NCBI GenBank assembly: GCA_033239005.1
Contig: BSQZ01000068.1
Location: 1,026,001 to 1,090,000, forward strand
Reading direction: 5' to 3'
Source: Lamellibrachia satsuma
Taxonomy: Eukaryota > Annelida > Polychaeta > Sabellida > Siboglinidae
DNA length: 64,000 bases
The notes under the pieces were generated by a model. That model saw nothing but the letters and a program-made list of their open reading frames with translations, was not told where the DNA came from and made no database searches. Shown here piece after piece: positions 1 through 11,595 of the stretch (positions within the stretch are counted from its first letter, which is position 1; each line of letters opens with the position of its first letter). A program made the translations under genes and the position numbers.

Positions 1-1072
1 AAATCAATTACAATTACACTGTTTCGATTTCAATTACAATTACATTATGTGGAACCAAATATATTCAGCATTTGTTAATTATGTATTTTTGCACGTTTTG
101 CTGAATTTCAATATTTTGTACACAACTGATAAATAAATATAACGGTACTGTTTGTACATTTTGTTGAATTGTGACTTTGAATTATACTAAATAAAAAGAT
201 AGCCGTTTAAAACGTATTTTTATTATATAAGAATACAATACAGTATCCAGACATAATCCTACAGGACATATTCCTTACAGACAAAATCACACAATATGAA
301 AAGTGAACAAAATCCCACTGGACAAAATCCCACAGGCCGTAATACAATATTTATTTGTAGTTCTTCTCTAAGCGTCCATTCTAGTTTTGTAGACATTTAT
401 CCGTGTGCATTTCTCTTTGGAAAATACTAATAATAGGGTATGATGTGTTTACTTTGAGGTTGTAGCTCCTGCTCTAAGCTAGTTGGTCTGCCCTTTGCTT
501 TGTGTGAGTTGGGAATGGGGAGAGAGGCCATATAAACGGTCCTTGCCACCTGACCTGTCTCCAATCCACAACAACACAAGGGGTGTAATTGGTTTGCTAA
601 CTCTGCAATGTTTCACTGAGCTGATATTTTCTGAAGCAATATGAGACTACAGGTCTTTCCATGTTGTTTGAATACCACCTTAGCCATTGTCTGACAATGT
701 CTGTGCATTGTTTATTGCTTCCTGGCTGTTACCAACTTACTGAAAAGGCTAAATGCTAAGGCTACCCACCACTAGCACCATGGACCAGTACCCACCAGAC
801 AGTGACTACTGTAACTTAAATATAAATATATAAGCAGGTGTTATTATTAATCTTGATTTTCAACTCATGTGAGACTTAAATTATATTTTTATTGACAATT
901 CGTTCAGGTGTTTGTGATAAGAAACGTACTGTAATTGATTGTAATTGAAATAAATTTTCAATTATACAAAATATAACAATTACAATTACAGCAACATTTT
1001 GAAACCATAATCAATTACAATTACACAATTTTGCTGTAATCAATTACAATTACATAATTGGACCCAGCCCTG
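1..1072. mobile_element. Right part of an AT-rich nonautonomous hAT-like element
   Basis: The stretch is filled at both sides with CAATTACAATTACA-type runs and ends with TAATTGGACCCAGCCCTG at 1072. The same terminus, CAGGGCTGGGTCCAATTA read inward, closes the element at 58526-59872, where an 8-bp target duplication is visible, so this is probably the same hAT MITE family. The left terminus lies outside the window. The next bases, GATCACAC, are the start of the following tandem-repeat unit, so the element appears to sit inside that array. No coding capacity is seen. Confidence 0.6.
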
Positions 1073-2130
1073 GATCACACACCTTTATGTCGGTGTGTAC
1101 AGCCACGCAAGGTGGCAGTAATACACTGTGAGTGATCACACACTTATACGTCAGTGTGTGCAGCCAGGCAAGGTGGGAGGAACACACACTGTGAGAGATC
1201 ACACACCTTTCTGTTTGTGTGTATGGTCAGGCGAGGTGGCAGTAACACACTGTGAGAGATCATACACCTTTATTTCAGTGTGTACAGCCAGTAACACACT
1301 GTGAGAGATTTCACACATTTATGTCAGTGTGTACAGCCAGGAAAGGTGGCAGTAACACTCTGTGAGAGATCACACACCATTCTGTCATTGTGAGATCATA
1401 CACCTTTTTGTCATTGTGTATAACCACGCAAAGTGACAGGAACACACACCTTTCTGTTTGTGTGTACAGCCGGGAAAGGTGGCAGTGGCACACTGTAAGA
1501 GATCACACACCTTTATGTTAGTGTGTGTAGCCAGACAAGATGACAGTAACACACTGTGAGAGATCACACACTTTTATGTCAATGTGTACAACCAGGCAAG
1601 GTGGCAGTAACACAATGTGAGATATCACTCATCTTTATGTCAATGTGTACAACCAGGCAAGGTGGAAGTTACACTGTGAGATATCACACACCTTTATGTC
1701 GGTGTGTACATACAGGCAAGGTGGTAGTAACACACTGTGAGAGATCACACATCTTTATGTTGGTGTGCACATCCACGCAAGGTGGCAGTATCACATTGTG
1801 AAATATCACACACATTTCTGTGTGTGTGTGTGTATGGCCAGGCAAGGTGGCAGTAACGCACTGTGAAAAATCACACACCTTTATGTCAGTGTGTACAGCC
1901 AGACAAGGTGGCAGTAACACACTGTAGGAGATAACACATCTTTGTGTAAATGTGTACAGCCAGACAAGGTGGTAAAAACACACTAAGAGATCACAAATCT
2001 TCATGTCAGTGTGTACATGCAGCCAGGCAAGGTGGCAATAACACACTGAGAGATCACACACCTTTCTGTCAGTGTGTACAGCCAGGCAATGTGGCAGTAA
2101 CACACTGTGAAAGATCAAAATATTTGTGTT
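1073..2130 (+). repeat. 61-bp minisatellite in a CDK5RAP3 intron
   Basis: About 17 imperfect direct copies of a roughly 61-bp unit. Each runs GATCACACACCTTTATGTCA, GTGTGTACAGCCAGG, CAAGGTGGCAGTAACACACTG. The array stops directly before the 3' splice site of the exon at 2140. The last partial unit (GATC to TTACAG) aligns with the first half of the repeat, which itself contains a TGTGTACAG acceptor-like site. It is open in several frames only by chance and is not coding. Confidence 0.85.
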
Positions 2131-2139
2131 CTGTTACAG

Positions 2140-2231
2140 ATGATGATGATGATGTTGCTAGAGGCTGTGATGCTCAGACTCTACTTGATAATATCCAGAC
2201 AAGAAACGTTTTTGTTGATGAACTGTTGGAG
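2140..2231 (+). CDS. CDK5RAP3: CDK5RAP3 exon (acidic run and TRNVFVDELLE helix)
   Basis: Acceptor TTCTGTTACAG precedes 2140 and donor GTGAGA follows 2231. The exon begins in the middle of a codon, gives an acidic DDDD run, then VARGCDAQTLLDN and the helix ending DELLE, and leaves the frame in phase 0. Confidence 0.9.
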
Positions 2232-5200
2232 GTGAGAAATCAAATAAAAAACAATATGTTACTGTTGCGTATACATAAAATGCATTAACAAAAAAGGTAG
2301 CACACAGTGTTTTAGCTGGATTTGACAACAGTCTAAGATTGCAATCAATGTTTCAGCTGGATGTAACTACAATGTAAGGTAGCATGCAATGTTTCAGCTG
2401 AATGTCAAAACAGTGTAAGATTGCATGCAATGTTTCAGCTGGATGTAACTACAATGTAAGGTAGCATGCAATGTTTCAGCTGAATGTCAAAACAGTGTAA
2501 GATTGCATGCAATGTTTCAGCTGGATGTAACTACAATGTAAGGTAGCATGCAATGTTTCAGCTGAATGTCAAAACAGTGTAAGATTGCATGCAATGTTTC
2601 AGCTGGATGTAACTACAATGTAAGGTAGCATGCAATGTTTCAGCTGAATGTCAAAACAGTGTAAGATTGCATGCAATGTTTCAGCTGGATGTAACTACAA
2701 TGTAAGGTAGCATGCAATGTTTCAGCTGGATGTCACAACAGTCTAAGATTGCAATCAATGTTTCAGCTGGATGTAACTACAATGTAAGATTGCATGCAGT
2801 GTTTCAGCTAGATGTCACAACAGTGTAAGGTAGCATGCAATGTTTCCGCTAGATGTCACAACAGTGTAAGATTGCAATCAATGTTTCAGCTGGATGTAAC
2901 TACTAGTGCCCTGCGCGGGCCTAGAATTTGATCCCAAGCCCGGCCCGTAATTAGCAGTTAGAGGCCCGGCCCGGCCCGGCCCAGGCCCGCAATAATTTTT
3001 CAAGCCCGGCCCAGGCCCGACCCAGACCGTGAATGTTTGGCCCATGCCTGGCCCGGCCCGCAAGTTTCAGGCCCAAGCCCGGCCCATACCCAAACAACAG
3101 TGTAAGATTGCAATCAATGTTTCAGCGGGATGTAAATACAATGTAAGGTAGCATGCAATGTTTCAGCTAGATGTCGCAACAGTGTAAGATTGCACGCAAT
3201 GTTTCAGCTGGATGTCACAACAGTGTAAGATTGCATGCAATGTTTCAGCTGGATGTCACAACAGTGTAACATTGCACGCAATGTTTCAGCTGAATGTCAC
3301 AACAGTGTAAGATTGCAATCAATGTATCAAAGATGGGTAAGCCCGCAAGCCCGCGGCCCGCTAAGTTTAGAGAAGATAAACCTATAATCTTATAACAAAG
3401 ATGAAAAACAAATAAACTGTAAAACATACTTATTGTTTTATTAACTAAAAAAGGTCCACAGTGTGCTGGATGAGTTCTAAAAATTCAGCACCACCAACTT
3501 CTTCAAACTTACAAATATCCTGAAGAAAATTAAAGAAAAACGTCTTAGTGTCATTACTATTAAATATGGTAACATTTGTTATATTTGGCTTTAATGTATT
3601 GGTTTATTGTTAGGGTAGGATATTTGTTTATCTAACCCTGACTTAATCCATATGCAAGCCATAATCCCAATTTATATTGTTAATTGAATTAGCTCAACTA
3701 AGTTAACATAATTTAATATGATATTTCAATTAAATGTCACCCACTGGCACTGACACCCAGTGGCATTTCCAGCAGGCCTGCAGTCACTAGCCTGAGATGA
3801 CAGGTTCAGACGTGTGAATTAGTACAAGTGTGAATAAATTAGGACTGGGGAGAAATACCAATTACCAACTGGGTTGGGTAGTGGCCTAGTGTGCACTTGG
3901 CAGTGGGCAGGTCTTTCAGGTGGGCAATGTTTGGAGGGAAGACCTAGACAATAGAATGTCCACTGGTATGGTCAAAGGGTGATAAGTTGATTGTTAATCA
4001 TGGCTTGATTGCCTCTGCAAATATTTCTAAAGTAAACATTTGGGGCTGGCTACTTCCAGCCAAGTGAACTTATGGGGTCATTAGATTCCATGCAAGGTCT
4101 CAATTTGCAACTATATAATACTAAAGAAATAATTTTAAGCATTCATTAAACGGAATTACAATTTATAATCAGTTTTTATTAAAAATAAATAAAGTAATAA
4201 TCGGTGTTTTGTATGAATATTTTTATTATGTCCAGGCACAGCCCAGGCCCGGCCCGCTCACACTAGGCCCAAGCCCGATGTGTTTAAATTGTTTTCGGCC
4301 CGGCCCAGGCCCACAGTATGTAGGCCCGGCCCGGCCCGGCCCACAAGATTATGTAGAGGCCCAGCCTGCGGGCCAGGCCGGGCTTGGACCAAAAGCCCGG
4401 CCCGCGCAGGGCACTAGTAACTACAATGTAAGGTAGCATGCAATGTTTCAGCTGGATGTCACAACAATGTAAGGTAGCATGCAATGTTTCCGCTAGATGT
4501 CACAACTGTAAGATTGCATGCAATGTTTCAGCTGGATGTCACAACAGTGTAAGATTGCATGCAATGTTTCAGCTGGATGTCACAACAGTGTAAGATTGCA
4601 TGCAATGTTTCAGCTGGATGTCACAACAGTATAATATTGCATACAATGTTTCCCGCTGGATGTCACAACAGTATAAGAGTGCATGCAATGTTTCAGCTGG
4701 ATGTAACTACAATGTAAGGTAGCATGCAATGTTTCAGCTGGATGTCACAACAGTGTAAGATTGCATACAATGTTTCCGCTGGATGTCACAACAGTATAAG
4801 ATTGCATACAATGTTTCTGCTGGATGTCACAACAGTGTAAGATTGCATACAATGTTTCAGCTGGATGTAACTACAATGTAAGGTAGCATGCAATGTTTCA
4901 GCTGGATGTAACTACAATGTAAGGTAGCATGCAATGTTTCAGCTGGATGTCACAACAGTGTAAGATTGCATGCAATGTTTCAGCTGGATGTCACAACCAT
5001 GTAAGATTGCACGCAATGTTTCAGCTGGATGTCACAACAGTGTAAGATTGCACACAATGTTTCCGCTGGATGTCACAACAGTGTAAGATTGCATACAATG
5101 TTTCAGCTGGATGTAACTACAATGTAAGGTAGCATGCAATGTTTCAGCTGGATGTCACAACAGTGTAAGATTGCATACAATGTTTCCGCTAGATGTCACA

Positions 5201-8200
5201 ACAGTGTAAGATTGCATGCAATGTTTCAGCTGGATGTAACAACAATGTAAGGTAGCATGCAATGTTTCAGCTGGATGTCACAACAGTGTAAGATTGCATG
5301 CAATGTTTCAGCTGGATGTCACAACAGTGTAAGATTGCATGCAATGTTTCAGCTGGATACCATGATAGTGTAAGATTGCACGCAATGTTTCAGCTGGATG
5401 TCACAACAGTGTAAGATTGCATGCAATGTTTCAGCTGGATGTAACTACAATGTAAGGTAGCATGCAATGTTTCAGCTGGATGTCACAACAGTGTAAGATT
5501 GCACACAATGTTTCAGCTAGATACCATGATAGTGTAAAATTACACGCAATGTTTCGGCTGGATGTCACAACAGTGTAACATTGCACACAATGTTTCAGCT
5601 GGATGCATTCTTCCGACAGCGGCTATTGGAGATGAAGGGTGAATATAAGGCTGGTAATATTGGCCAGCTACAGACCATGCCTGACACCATACATGCCCCT
5701 CTAAATCATGTGCAATGCATGCATGATGCGATTCTGTCTGTCCTGGGACAGCTAATGTCATCTCGTATGCAAGATCTCATGAGAATCAGAAGTTCCCCAA
5801 AGTAAGTAACAAATGCATTAATTAGTTAATGTTTGTACTTCTTAATACCATATAGGATATAACCAAACTACAATCATTATGTCACTGGAGTAACTGTCAA
5901 CCTGACATACACACAGACCACTTTGCTGGAGTGACTGTCAACCTGACATACACACAGACCACCTTGCTGGAGTGGAGTAACTGTCAACCTGACATACACA
6001 CAGACCACCTTGCTGGAGTAACTGTCAACCTGACATACACACAGACCACCTTGCTGGAGTAACTGTCAACCTGACATACGCACAGACCACCTTGCTCGAA
6101 TAACTGTCAACCTGACATACACACAGACCACCTTGCTGTAGTAACTGTCAATCTGACATACACACAGACCACCTTGCTGGAGTAACTGTCAACCTGACAT
6201 ACACACAGACCGCCTTGCGCGAGTAACTGTCAGTCTGACATACACACAGACCACCTTGCTCGAGTAACTGTCAGCTAGATGACCAGCCTGTGTAACGGTT
6301 GGCCTTCTTCTTAGGTACGTAGACCGCCTGACCACGTCACTGAAGAAGATTCTGTGTGATGCTGACAAGATGACATCCATGTCAAGGCTGATGGGGAGTC
6401 GGCGATCAGAAGCCTTGGAGGAACAGAGGCACACTGAGCCGAAACTGGACATCATTCGACAAAGGACAAAGGAACTGCAGAAGCAGGTCAGACCTCCAAA
6501 GTACATTGCAACATTCAAATTACAAATTACGCCAACCCTGGTTATCGTATCACATGCTGTGATATCCTCTCTTGCGGGTAGGCCTGTGGTCAATTACACT
6601 GCAATGTAATCAATGTAATATACTACTGTTTCAACATTGCCAAAAAGGGCTCTTGCTTTCCAACAAGGGAATCCAATTGCTGTCTCAAGTATTGGTGTAG
6701 GATATACAGAGGAGTCTCCTGAAGCATTTCATTTCACATGTTTGTAGGCATCTCTCTGTTTCTGCTGTCAGAGTCCAGCTGTCGCATCCATAGAGAAGGA
6801 TGAATACTACCATATCTTGTTCAAATAAATGTACATAAAAATTATATAAATATTATATTTGTATAATATAATTACTGAATTTGTACTCACTTGACCAATG
6901 AGTACTATAGAAGTGTAGACAACGCATTGTTCTCCAGGTTCAAAGCGATTTTAATCGTATACATCAAACAGCTACATACATAGTAGCAATATAATCACTC
7001 ACGATAACAATGAAGAAAACAGTGAAGATAGATATCACCGCAAACTGTAAAGAAAAGTAGTGAATGTAAACGTCACTTTCATTTCGTATTTCAAAATGTA
7101 TTATAGACTCTTAAAGTCTAGAAGATTTGACAAGTAAATTCTGACCAGAAATTTTTAATTATAATGCTATAGCAGATATAGCCCATCAGGGCCACCCTTA
7201 CTGAAAATTTGGATGCCTAAAATTTGGCATGACTACGCACGTTAGTGTGAATTTAAAAATAGTCTTGCCCGCCCTTTGGAAATGCTCCTCCGGGGTATTT
7301 ATACTCTCAGTTTGCCAAATTCAGACGCTGTTACTAGAGGCACTGTGATTGCTCAAATACCCAATACGCTTTACCATTGGTCAACTTGTTAAATCACTAA
7401 CCTTCTCAACCACTGGACAGTAACATCTTCCTGAAATTTCCTTGCCATGTTTGCAAATTGAGCTTTTGGAGCTGTGCCAATCCAGGGTTCCAAGGGCTCT
7501 TTCAGTTTCCTAATTACTTTTGACCAAGCTAGGAGCTATTTAGCAAATGTCAGTGTTTGTTTTCCCTTAAGGGAGGCTGAAGGGTGTAAACATTATCATC
7601 AACCTTTAGCACCATACAGATTTTGTCAATATCCACATGGGTGGTTTAACTACAAGCTTTTCAAACCGTCAATATCCACATGGGTGGTTTAACTACAAGC
7701 TTTTCAAACCCTGCTTTTCTGTTGCTAATCTAGGCTTAATATAGCGATTAAACACCTCCTAATGACTTAATAACATTATTTATTAACAACTAATTAAATC
7801 AAACTGGCATATACTTTATAACACATTGAACATATACTTTATAACACATTGAACACAGATTGCATGTTCTCAGCTGCTGGATTTCATTTTAATATGTTGC
7901 AATTGTTTCTCTCTTTGACATGTAGAAATGAAAAAGTTAAGTGAAAATATGTGTTGTGGGAAGCTGTGGCAATTCCAATTTGACTGGCTTTCCCCATGAC
8001 CAGGTCAGACTGGACCCATGCTATGTTGAATAGCGTAATTTGTGGAACACATTTCGCTACACTTTGTGGTATGTAGTAGAAGATATGCTTCAAAAGACAG
8101 TTAGATGTAAATCAGTGTAATATTGCATTAATATCATTATTTACAACTTGATTGTATGGCCGTAATATGTACTTTGTTATTTAATTATATGTTCAACAAC

Positions 8201-8942
8201 TTTTAGCCTTTTTGCTATGCATTGTCTGAGTTAACATAATGGATATATAGCCATTCATTAAAACAGTGTTTTATTTTTGCATTCTCCTGAACAAATTTGT
8301 AGTTACCATACAGTTCCCAATAGATGCACGTTGTGTGCGAAGGCTTGGATGTGCATCTATTAGTTTTTCATAACTGGCACAAGCTGTCAGTGGTGGGCGG
8401 ATGCACAAATTGAATGCATGTCACGCACTTGCAACTTTACATCGGGCAACACTTAGCAAAGGCACATATTCAGAGCATCAACCAAACGTTTCACAGACAG
8501 TGCGTACATTCACATTTTTATAAATCAAGGAAAAGTCGACCAGCCACCACTCAGTTCTTTCCGTCTGTAGATACTAGTCCTAGTAAAAGCCACCACTAGT
8601 AATATCTATGTGATGGCACCTTGTGGCTAATAGCACACACTATGAATTATGTCTAGAGTCTGCAAGGTGATGCCATTAGCAGTATTGTCATTATTTGCAT
8701 TTAGTGTGCCTTCACTTCTGAAAAATTTGTTTTTTGTATGTCATTTCAATCTCACCCCCCCCCTCAAAGGGGGTGCACATCTTTTAGATAGTATGCTTCT
8801 ATTAGGAACTATGCAGTCATTATATTTCCGGACCTGACTTCATTTTTTATGACCTTTCATCTTGTTTTAGATTGAAAGTGAGATTTCGAAGAGGTACCAC
8901 AACAGACGTGTGAACATCATGGGAGAGATGAACACCATCTAG
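2140..8942 (+). CDS. CDK5RAP3: CDK5RAP3 (C53/LZAP), last four coding exons, 5' part outside window
   Basis: CDK5RAP3 is a cytosolic/ER-associated adaptor of the UFL1-DDRGK1 UFMylation complex that acts in ER-phagy and cell-cycle checkpoint control. Coding exons are 2140-2231, 5599-5801, 6315-6486 and 8871-8942 (stop TAG 8940-8942), with GT-AG junctions and intron phases 0, 2 and 0. The peptides follow the human C-terminal third in order: VARGCDAQTLLD, TRNVFVDELLE, SSPKYVDRLT, EALEEQRHTEPKLD, KTKELQK-like RTKELQKQ, then ISKRYHNRRVNIMG. About 180 residues are seen of a family that is usually about 500, so the N-terminal two thirds lie left of the window. The C terminus has a short extra tail (EMNTI). 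Introns are swollen by tandem arrays and a hAT. Identification is from recalled human protein; identity is high in the two last exons and moderate in the second. Confidence 0.93.
2296..2895 (+). repeat. 41-bp intronic minisatellite, first block
   Basis: Direct copies of a 41-bp unit. Two variants alternate: one with GTAAGATTGCATGC and GTCAAAACAGT, the other with GTAAGGTAGCATGC and GTAACTACAAT, giving an 82-bp higher-order repeat that is nearly perfect from about 2375 to 2715. Both carry AATGTTTCAGCTGGATG, the sequence of the real acceptor at 5598/5599. The array continues at 3096-3330 inside a transposon and at 4425-5598. Confidence 0.92.
2904..4416. mobile_element. hAT-like element with TAGTGCCCTGCGCGGGC inverted termini
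   Basis: The termini TAGTGCCCTGCGCGGGC at 2904 and its exact complement ending at 4416 are perfect 17-bp inverted repeats. They are flanked by the 8-bp direct repeat GTAACTAC (2896-2903 and 4417-4424), which is the pre-insertion sequence of the 41-bp repeat unit. Both ends carry dense GGCCCGGCCC-type subterminal motifs. Eight-base duplication and short inverted termini are the mark of hAT transposition. No transposase is seen, so it is nonautonomous. Units of the host 41-bp repeat lie inside it at about 3096-3330, so it is either two insertions or a recombined copy. Confidence 0.8.
4425..5598 (+). repeat. 41-bp intronic minisatellite, second block, ending at the exon
   Basis: About 28 copies of the same 41-bp unit. 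The last copy runs without break into the exon: its TGTTTCAG is the working acceptor and its CTGGATG is the first coding sequence. Variants include TTCCGCT and TTCTGCT in place of TTCAGCT, which destroy the AG in some copies. Confidence 0.93.
5599..5801 (+). CDS. CDK5RAP3: CDK5RAP3 exon (helical segment)
   Basis: Starts LDAFFRQRLLEMKGEYKAG and ends MQDLMRIRSSPK, with donor GTAAGT at 5802. Its length of 67 codons plus 2 bases matches the corresponding human segment between DELME and RYVDR. The start codon context derives from the repeat unit (CTGGATG). Confidence 0.9.
5880..6275 (+). repeat. 41-bp minisatellite in the next CDK5RAP3 intron
   Basis: About ten direct copies of a different 41-bp unit made of GAGTAACTGTCAACCTGAC, ATACACACAGACCACC and TTGCTG. 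The array ends about 40 bases before the acceptor of the exon at 6315. Each unit has an ACACACAG acceptor-like site. Confidence 0.9.
6315..6486 (+). CDS. CDK5RAP3: CDK5RAP3 exon (YVDRL to KELQKQ)
   Basis: Acceptor TTCTTCTTAG before 6315 and donor GTCAGA after 6486. Encodes YVDRLTTSLKKI and EALEEQRHTEPKLDIIRQRT then KELQKQ. This is the best conserved segment and the strongest evidence for the gene name. Confidence 0.94.
6635..6840 (-). mobile_element. LINE reverse transcriptase C-terminal fragment
   Basis: The - strand reads VVFILLYGCDSWTLTAETE followed after a short gap by CFRRLLCISYT, the block seen near the C terminus of many non-LTR reverse transcriptases. It is broken by stops. It lies in the last intron of CDK5RAP3, antisense to the gene. 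Confidence 0.65.
6841..8870. other. Last CDK5RAP3 intron, mostly unassigned
   Basis: No gene seen. A 43-bp perfect tandem duplication lies at 7625-7667 and 7668-7710 (starts GTCAATATCCACATGG). A shorter duplication of CATATACTTTATAACACATT lies near 7809-7855. The remaining sequence is AT-rich with short chance ORFs. Confidence 0.6.
8871..8942 (+). CDS. CDK5RAP3: CDK5RAP3 last coding exon
   Basis: Acceptor CTTGTTTTAG precedes 8871. Encodes IESEISKRYHNRRVNIMG and EMNTI then TAG. Human ends with ADISKRYSGRPVNLMG and a few more residues, so this is the true C terminus. Confidence 0.94.
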   Translation: MESEISKRYHNRRVNIMGEMNTI

Positions 8943-9285
8943 TGAATGTACATGACAGTGATACAAGCTCTTTTAAAGGACCCAAGTGTATGCTCTTTTA
9001 AAGGACCCCAGTGTATGTTCTTTAATAATGTAAACAAAATAAGGACTCCATATTATTTCAAGAATTATTGTATGTAAAATCATGCTAAATTACTGTATAA
9101 TTGATTCCATACTGAAGTATTCTTTTTACGAATCACGGCCAGTCGTGAAGTTACTGTTGATAGCATAAACAAACTGACCAGCCTAACAACCCAAGGTTAA
9201 TAGACATAATGTTGCACATTACTATTGCAAGCTATTATGTTGTTATAAGCATGCACAAACACTACTACAGTATTGCCATGTGCAC

Positions 9286-9291
9286 AATAAA
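9286..9291 (+). terminator. Poly(A) signal AATAAA of CDK5RAP3
   Basis: First canonical AATAAA on the + strand after the stop codon, about 345 bases downstream, in TGCACAATAAAACC. It is the likely 3' end signal of the transcript. Confidence 0.65.
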
Positions 9292-9749
9292 ACCATCTTA
9301 TTAAAATATTCAGAGTGGGTTATGACTGCATTTACTGTGTGGGATACACTACTTAGTCAGTGTGAAATCAACCAGTCATCTTCTTTTAACCGCCGGATAG
9401 AAGATAACCGCGGATAAGGGAGCTATCTGGCCTTCATGCATACGGCCCCAGGGCTTATTTTGATGAAATTTGGCACACTTGTTCAGCACATTCTCAAACT
9501 TAGATTGCCACTGATGACCAAAGTTATGTCCACATACTCATATGCTTATTGTTGTATCACAGGCTGCTATGTCATCTCTCTGGGAGGGAGGTATTGCATT
9601 TTTCAAAATATACAAATTAGGTTACAGAAAAGTGCGTTTACGTTAATTTCGTAATAATTATTGATAATAGCACAACAAATGTGGTGCAAACAAACAAAAT
9701 ATTGTATATGGTCCACATCTCAGTACATATGCTTAATGTCAACACAACT

Positions 9750-9767
9750 GTGTGTGTGTGTGTGTGT

Positions 9768-9838
<71 letters not shown>
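9750..9838. repeat. (GT)n microsatellite
   Basis: About 44 GT dinucleotides with one interruption (GGTG near 9768). Confidence 0.97.
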
Positions 9839-9840
<2 letters not shown>

Positions 9841-10330
9841 CTATGTTTTGAGGCTATACAATATTGGTTAAGACATTTACACAGTAATCATGCCAGCCAT
9901 TTTCCACTGAATATCCAAATTATACACGCAACATACTTTACTGCAACTTGAAAACTGGCAGCATCCTGCTATAGCTGTAAGTCAAGTGCCTCAGTCCACT
10001 GTCCACACTGGTGGCAGCGACTCGTGTATTCTCATTTTGACAGTCGGTCTCTTCTTGATAGGCACATGTGATGTCAATGTCATATCATGACTGGCTTTCT
10101 CCAAGACTGCTGGTAAGACCGAGTTCTGCGTAATAATGGAGGAGGACAACTACATGATGCAGTTTGCTCCACCTTGGGCTGTTTGACATTTGTTGAACTA
10201 TGATCCACCTCTTCACATGTCATCTCGGTTTTACCAAAATACATTTTCTCTCATATTCAAAGAATTCATTGTGTACGATTAATTCGATGTGATTATCATC
10301 GAGTGGCTTTAACCTCAAAAATCAAAGTGT

Positions 10331-10535
10331 TCCAATTAATTGGTTCATGTTATTTTCCAACACTGTAGATGATATTACATTAACACTGACAGTTTAAGAG
10401 CATGACTTCAGTTAAGCTGTAAATTAGCATTTTGGAGAGGACATTTCTTTAACACACAATATACACATGACATGAGTCAAGATCAACCCTCTCACATTCT
10501 TATACAAATTGCAGTACTGAACAAAATAATATATG
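10331..10535 (+). repeat. Left arm of a foldback pair
   Basis: The stretch from the AATTGGTTCATGTTATTTTCCAACACT region to TACAAATTGCAGTACTGAACAAAA is the diverged inverse complement of 12962-13200. Shared blocks include the two just named and TAGCATTTTGGA. The pair encloses about 2.4 kb including the Penelope-like remnant, as expected of a long-TIR or foldback transposon. Confidence 0.6.
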
Positions 10536-11595
10536 ACATGGCTTTTTGGTTTGGACTCGTGATGTCCAATACATTTTATAACTACAGTTTTTTTATCAGT
10601 ATGAATCCATTATTATTAGTTGTATTGGCATGAGGTGTCTTTTTTGTGAGCACTTTCCTGTTTTTACTTCACAGAAAATGCACCTTGACTTTTGTCTTAT
10701 CTACTGCTCTGATTTTGCACCCAAAAAAATGTGCAAGGTATGCTGTTTTTGACATTTCTTAGTCCCACTCACAGACATAAATAGAACGCCTGTTAGTAAA
10801 ACAAGACCACTGAGCCCTTATCAGTTGACACATGACACAGCGATGCAGACATGGACCACTGACATTCATGCTGCTGCACGGCAAGAACCCACTGGAGGTC
10901 CAGGGTCTATACAGTACAGCAACCAGTCTTCATCATATGTCATATCAGCATCTGCTAAATAACTTCAGTTATTGAGTGTAATAAATGTACAATGGTTTTA
11001 TATACATGTCTCACTAATGTGACTGTTAAATAACTATACAAATATGTATGCTACGGGTGGCAAGCTTATACCTAAATTAAGAATAGACATAAATTCCCTA
11101 GCATACATGTAGGTATTAGTGTAAAACTAGTACTCTACATGTATAAACCCCAAATAGCATAAATTCAACAGTCAACAATGTTGTCTATTTCACGTGTATT
11201 GTCCAAGGCATTGCCTGACTAGCCTAGTTGTCATTGCACTGTCTTGGACACTGCTCAACACACAAGGTCTCTAGGGTCTGTGATAGGGAATAGTCAAGAT
11301 CAACCCTCTCACAGCCAAGTCTTAGAGCAATTAATCATAACTTCAAAGTGAGAGAGAACACCAACCTGTTCCTAGCTACAGTTACCTAATACCTTATCAC
11401 ATGCACAATCTATTCATGCACCATGTATATCATAACATATTAACTATAACAGCAGCACCACTAAACATGATCGAAACTGAACTTTCTGAAATGTGCTATA
11501 CATGTATTAGCTAATGACTGCAAGTGGTGAAAATCTCATTAAGCCCTATGAGTGAAGATGTTCATCAGACTGGATAGTTCATATGAGTAATATTT

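Noticed and set aside
1073..6275. CRISPR-like arrays
   Set aside because: Direct tandem repeats without unique spacers, in introns of an animal gene.
7884..8093. - strand ORF of 69 codons in the last CDK5RAP3 intron
   Set aside because: No motif, splice sites or similarity recalled; consistent with chance.
9661..9951. ORF over the (GT)n tract
   Set aside because: Low-complexity translation of a microsatellite with no support on either side.
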